Source: Chloroflexota bacterium (lineage in GTDB: Bacteria; Chloroflexota; Dehalococcoidia; UBA1127; JACQUN01). Taken from it: DNA of 23,479 nt. The notes beneath the pieces were generated by a model. That model worked only from the letters and a program-made list of their open reading frames with translations. It was not told the DNA's origin and did no database searches. Both the position numbers and the translations under genes were made by a program. The stretch lies in the NCBI GenBank assembly GCA_016210285.1, contig JACQUN010000095.1, forward strand, positions 1 through 23,479, given 5' to 3'. Positions within the stretch are counted from its first letter, which is position 1. Every line of letters begins with the position of its first letter. Below, piece after piece: positions 21,991 to 23,479 of the stretch.

Positions 21991-22842
21991 CTACCGCTCC
22001 GTCTTGACCTGCACGTTTTTCCCGTCGGTGGTCATGACAATTGTCCCGTGACGGTCGGTGCCATAGATTGTAACACCCGCCTGGGTCAGCGATGCGATGG
22101 TCTCCCGGTGCGGGTGGCCGTATTGGTTGCCCGCAGCCGCCTGGTAGACGGCGATGCGGGGGCCCACCGCTGCCAGGAAGGGCGGGCTCGTGGATGTGGA
22201 CGAGCCGTGGTGCCCCAGCTTCAGCACCGTGGCCCGCAGCTCCAGGCCCGCTTCCAGCATGCTCTCCTCAGCCTTCTTCTCGGCATCCCCGGCGAAGAGG
22301 AAGCCCTGTTGCCCCAGGCTGAGCTTCATCACCACCGAGTTGTTGTTGCGCCCCGAGAAGAAGGGTTCAATTGGGTGCAGCACCTGCACCTGGAGGGAGC
22401 CCAAGGGGTAGGTCTCGCCGCGGCGGACGGCGCGGACCCTGGCCCGAGACGCCTCAATGGCACCAAGGAAACGCTCAAAGGTGGCGGTGGTGTGCTCCTG
22501 GCCACTCAGCCACACCTCCTTGACCGGGAGATCCCGGACGACCTGGATGAGACCGCCGATGTGGTCAGCATCCGGGTTGGTGGCGACGAGCACGTCCACC
22601 TGCTGAACCCCGACCCGCTTGAGATAATCTGCGAACCCTGATTCCCGTGGGCCGCCGTCAATGACCATCGCCTTGCCTTCCGAGGTCTGCACCAGGATAC
22701 CATCCCCCTGGCCTACATCCACAATGTGGACCGTGAGGGAGAGCGTTTCACTGGCAGGCGAAAGGGCTGCCGGGTTGCAGGCAAGAAGAAAGGAGAAAAG
22801 GATGCCCAGAAGAGCCACGGCGGAAGACGGCCAGCGCGACAT
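21991..22842 (-). CDS. ComEC/Rec2-like metallo-beta-lactamase-fold hydrolase, predicted lipoprotein
   Basis: The 283-residue protein has an N-terminal signal with a lipobox-like FLLAC (C22), so it is probably exported and lipid-anchored. The MBL domain matches the soluble ComEC-type hydrolases: HIVDVGQGDGILVQ, IDGGP, NPDADHIGG, FAGDAE, LGHHGSSTST and the late YGHPHRE. Such domains are proposed nucleases for extracellular DNA or phosphodiesterases. The first His of the usual HxDxDH is Asn here, while the Asp-His pair and the other ligands remain. There is no competence-type membrane domain. It starts 14 bp after the fumarase stop and is followed at once by DUF3006. Confidence 0.88.
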   Translation of the reverse strand: MSRWPSSAVALLGILFSFLLACNPAALSPASETLSLTVHIVDVGQGDGILVQTSEGKAMVIDGGPRESGFADYLKRVGVQQVDVLVATNPDADHIGGLIQVVRDLPVKEVWLSGQEHTTATFERFLGAIEASRARVRAVRRGETYPLGSLQVQVLHPIEPFFSGRNNNSVVMKLSLGQQGFLFAGDAEKKAEESMLEAGLELRATVLKLGHHGSSTSTSPPFLAAVGPRIAVYQAAAGNQYGHPHRETIASLTQAGVTIYGTDRHGTIVMTTDGKNVQVKTER

Positions 22843-22856
22843 CGCAGCCCCTGCGT

Positions 22857-23479
22857 CTAGAAGAGCTCCCGCTGCGGGCGCTGCTCCTCACCCAAGCGGC
22901 GGAAGATGGGCTGCTTCATCCCTTCATAGACCTGGCTGAGGTGCTGGTTGATCTCCTTGTTGACCTGGGAGAAGAAGCTGTTGCCCTGGGCATCCCCCTC
23001 CACCAGCAGGGGGCCCAGATCCCTCGCCTCCAGGACCCACAGGGCCTCGGAGATGCCCAGCTCCTGAACCCAGTACACCCCCAGGACGCCCTGGATGGCC
23101 TTTCCGTAGATGGCCCCCAGCCCGTAGCCCATGGTGGAGAGGCAGATGGCGCCGTGCTTCTTGAAGACCTCCTGATAGACCTTCTCCGACATGCCCGCCT
23201 TGCCGACAACTGCCTTCACCCCGAAGCGCTCCAGCAGGGCAGGCATGTACTGGGCGTACCGGAAGCCCGCAGTGGCCTGGAGCGAGGAGACCTTATACAC
23301 GCCTGGGGCTACCTCGGCGCCTGCGGGGGAAGACTGCATGCTGACGTTGGTAAGGTGGCGCAGGTCCACGGGGGGCTCGTGGCCCTCCACCAGCATGTGC
23401 TTGTACACCCCGTCCCGGGCTGTGAAGATGGGCCCCGTGAGGTACACGATGTCCCCCGCGCGCACCTGGGCGATCTCCC
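22857..23479 (-). CDS. Class I fumarate hydratase (or tartrate dehydratase) beta subunit, 5' end outside window
   Basis: The 207 codons seen are the C-terminal-type domain of two-subunit Fe-S hydro-lyases, which interconvert fumarate and malate: AGDIVYLTGPIFTARDGVYKHM, SLQATAGFRYAQYMPALLERFG, VGKAGMSE and LSTMGYGLGAIYGKA. An in-frame GTG at 23465 exists, but the frame continues upstream to the window edge with EIAQV before RAGD, typical of the family N-terminus, so the true start lies beyond 23479. The alpha subunit gene is probably immediately upstream. It heads the cluster with the MBL, DUF3006 and sdhC genes; fumarase and SdhC both belong to the TCA cycle. Confidence 0.9.
   Translation of the reverse strand, partial: EIAQVRAGDIVYLTGPIFTARDGVYKHMLVEGHEPPVDLRHLTNVSMQSSPAGAEVAPGVYKVSSLQATAGFRYAQYMPALLERFGVKAVVGKAGMSEKVYQEVFKKHGAICLSTMGYGLGAIYGKAIQGVLGVYWVQELGISEALWVLEARDLGPLLVEGDAQGNSFFSQVNKEINQHLSQVYEGMKQPIFRRLGEEQRPQRELF

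Noticed and set aside
1..23479. Genome-wide reassignment of UGA as a sense codon
   Set aside because: UGA is the natural stop of at least four intact genes here (stops at 9997, 12954, 16818 and 21735), and no other gene has an internal UGA.

Overview
The window is GC-rich, gene-dense bacterial chromosome, most likely from an uncultured member of the Chloroflexota (Dehalococcoidia-like). That placement is an inference. It rests on the mix of families (a lone CapA protein, an M1 aminopeptidase, an AAA-cyclase fusion, a Chloroflexota-style secreted repeat protein), sigma70-like promoters with TATACT, TACAAT or TATAAT -10 boxes, and dispersed TCGACAAGCTCAG hairpin repeats. I found no rRNA, tRNA, CRISPR array, transposase or phage gene.

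Layout. 1-415 is non-coding and carries dispersed repeats. 416-2084 (-) encodes a PHP-domain phosphoesterase followed by an OppD/DppD-type ABC ATPase. 2290-2733 (+) is an OsmC-type peroxiredoxin, separated by a strong hairpin from a CapA-family protein (-). 4378-8425 (+) holds two signalling genes in a row: a cyclic-nucleotide-binding patatin phospholipase of the NTE type, then an AAA NTPase fused to a class III nucleotide cyclase. queF (-) and an unusual SDR (+) diverge from one intergenic region. A hairpin-repeat cluster then precedes a small 4-TM coiled-coil membrane protein (-). 10891-12066 (-) is an M20D amidohydrolase interrupted by an in-frame UGA at its metal-binding Cys. Next come a Lon-substrate-binding-domain protein (+), a PIG-L/LmbE deacetylase (-), an M1 aminopeptidase (-) and an MFS transporter (-). 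18166-20187 is a cassette bounded by 137-bp inverted repeats that carries one secreted repeat protein (+). After an alpha/beta hydrolase (-), the window closes with a tight minus-strand operon: class I fumarase beta subunit (cut by the window edge), ComEC-like MBL lipoprotein, DUF3006 protein, sdhC.

Most notable. (1) The M20D amidohydrolase has UGA exactly where the family has the metal-ligand Cys of the HACGHD motif, an otherwise intact reading frame, and a stem-loop with a GGUC apical loop about 20 nt downstream. This is the pattern of a selenocysteine codon with a bacterial SECIS element, in a family where I do not recall Sec being described. (2) The cyclase and cyclic-nucleotide-binding phospholipase pair could form a sensor/second-messenger/membrane-lipase circuit comparable in logic to Pycsar or CBASS. 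(3) The inverted-repeat cassette and the triad-less SDR are worth checking.
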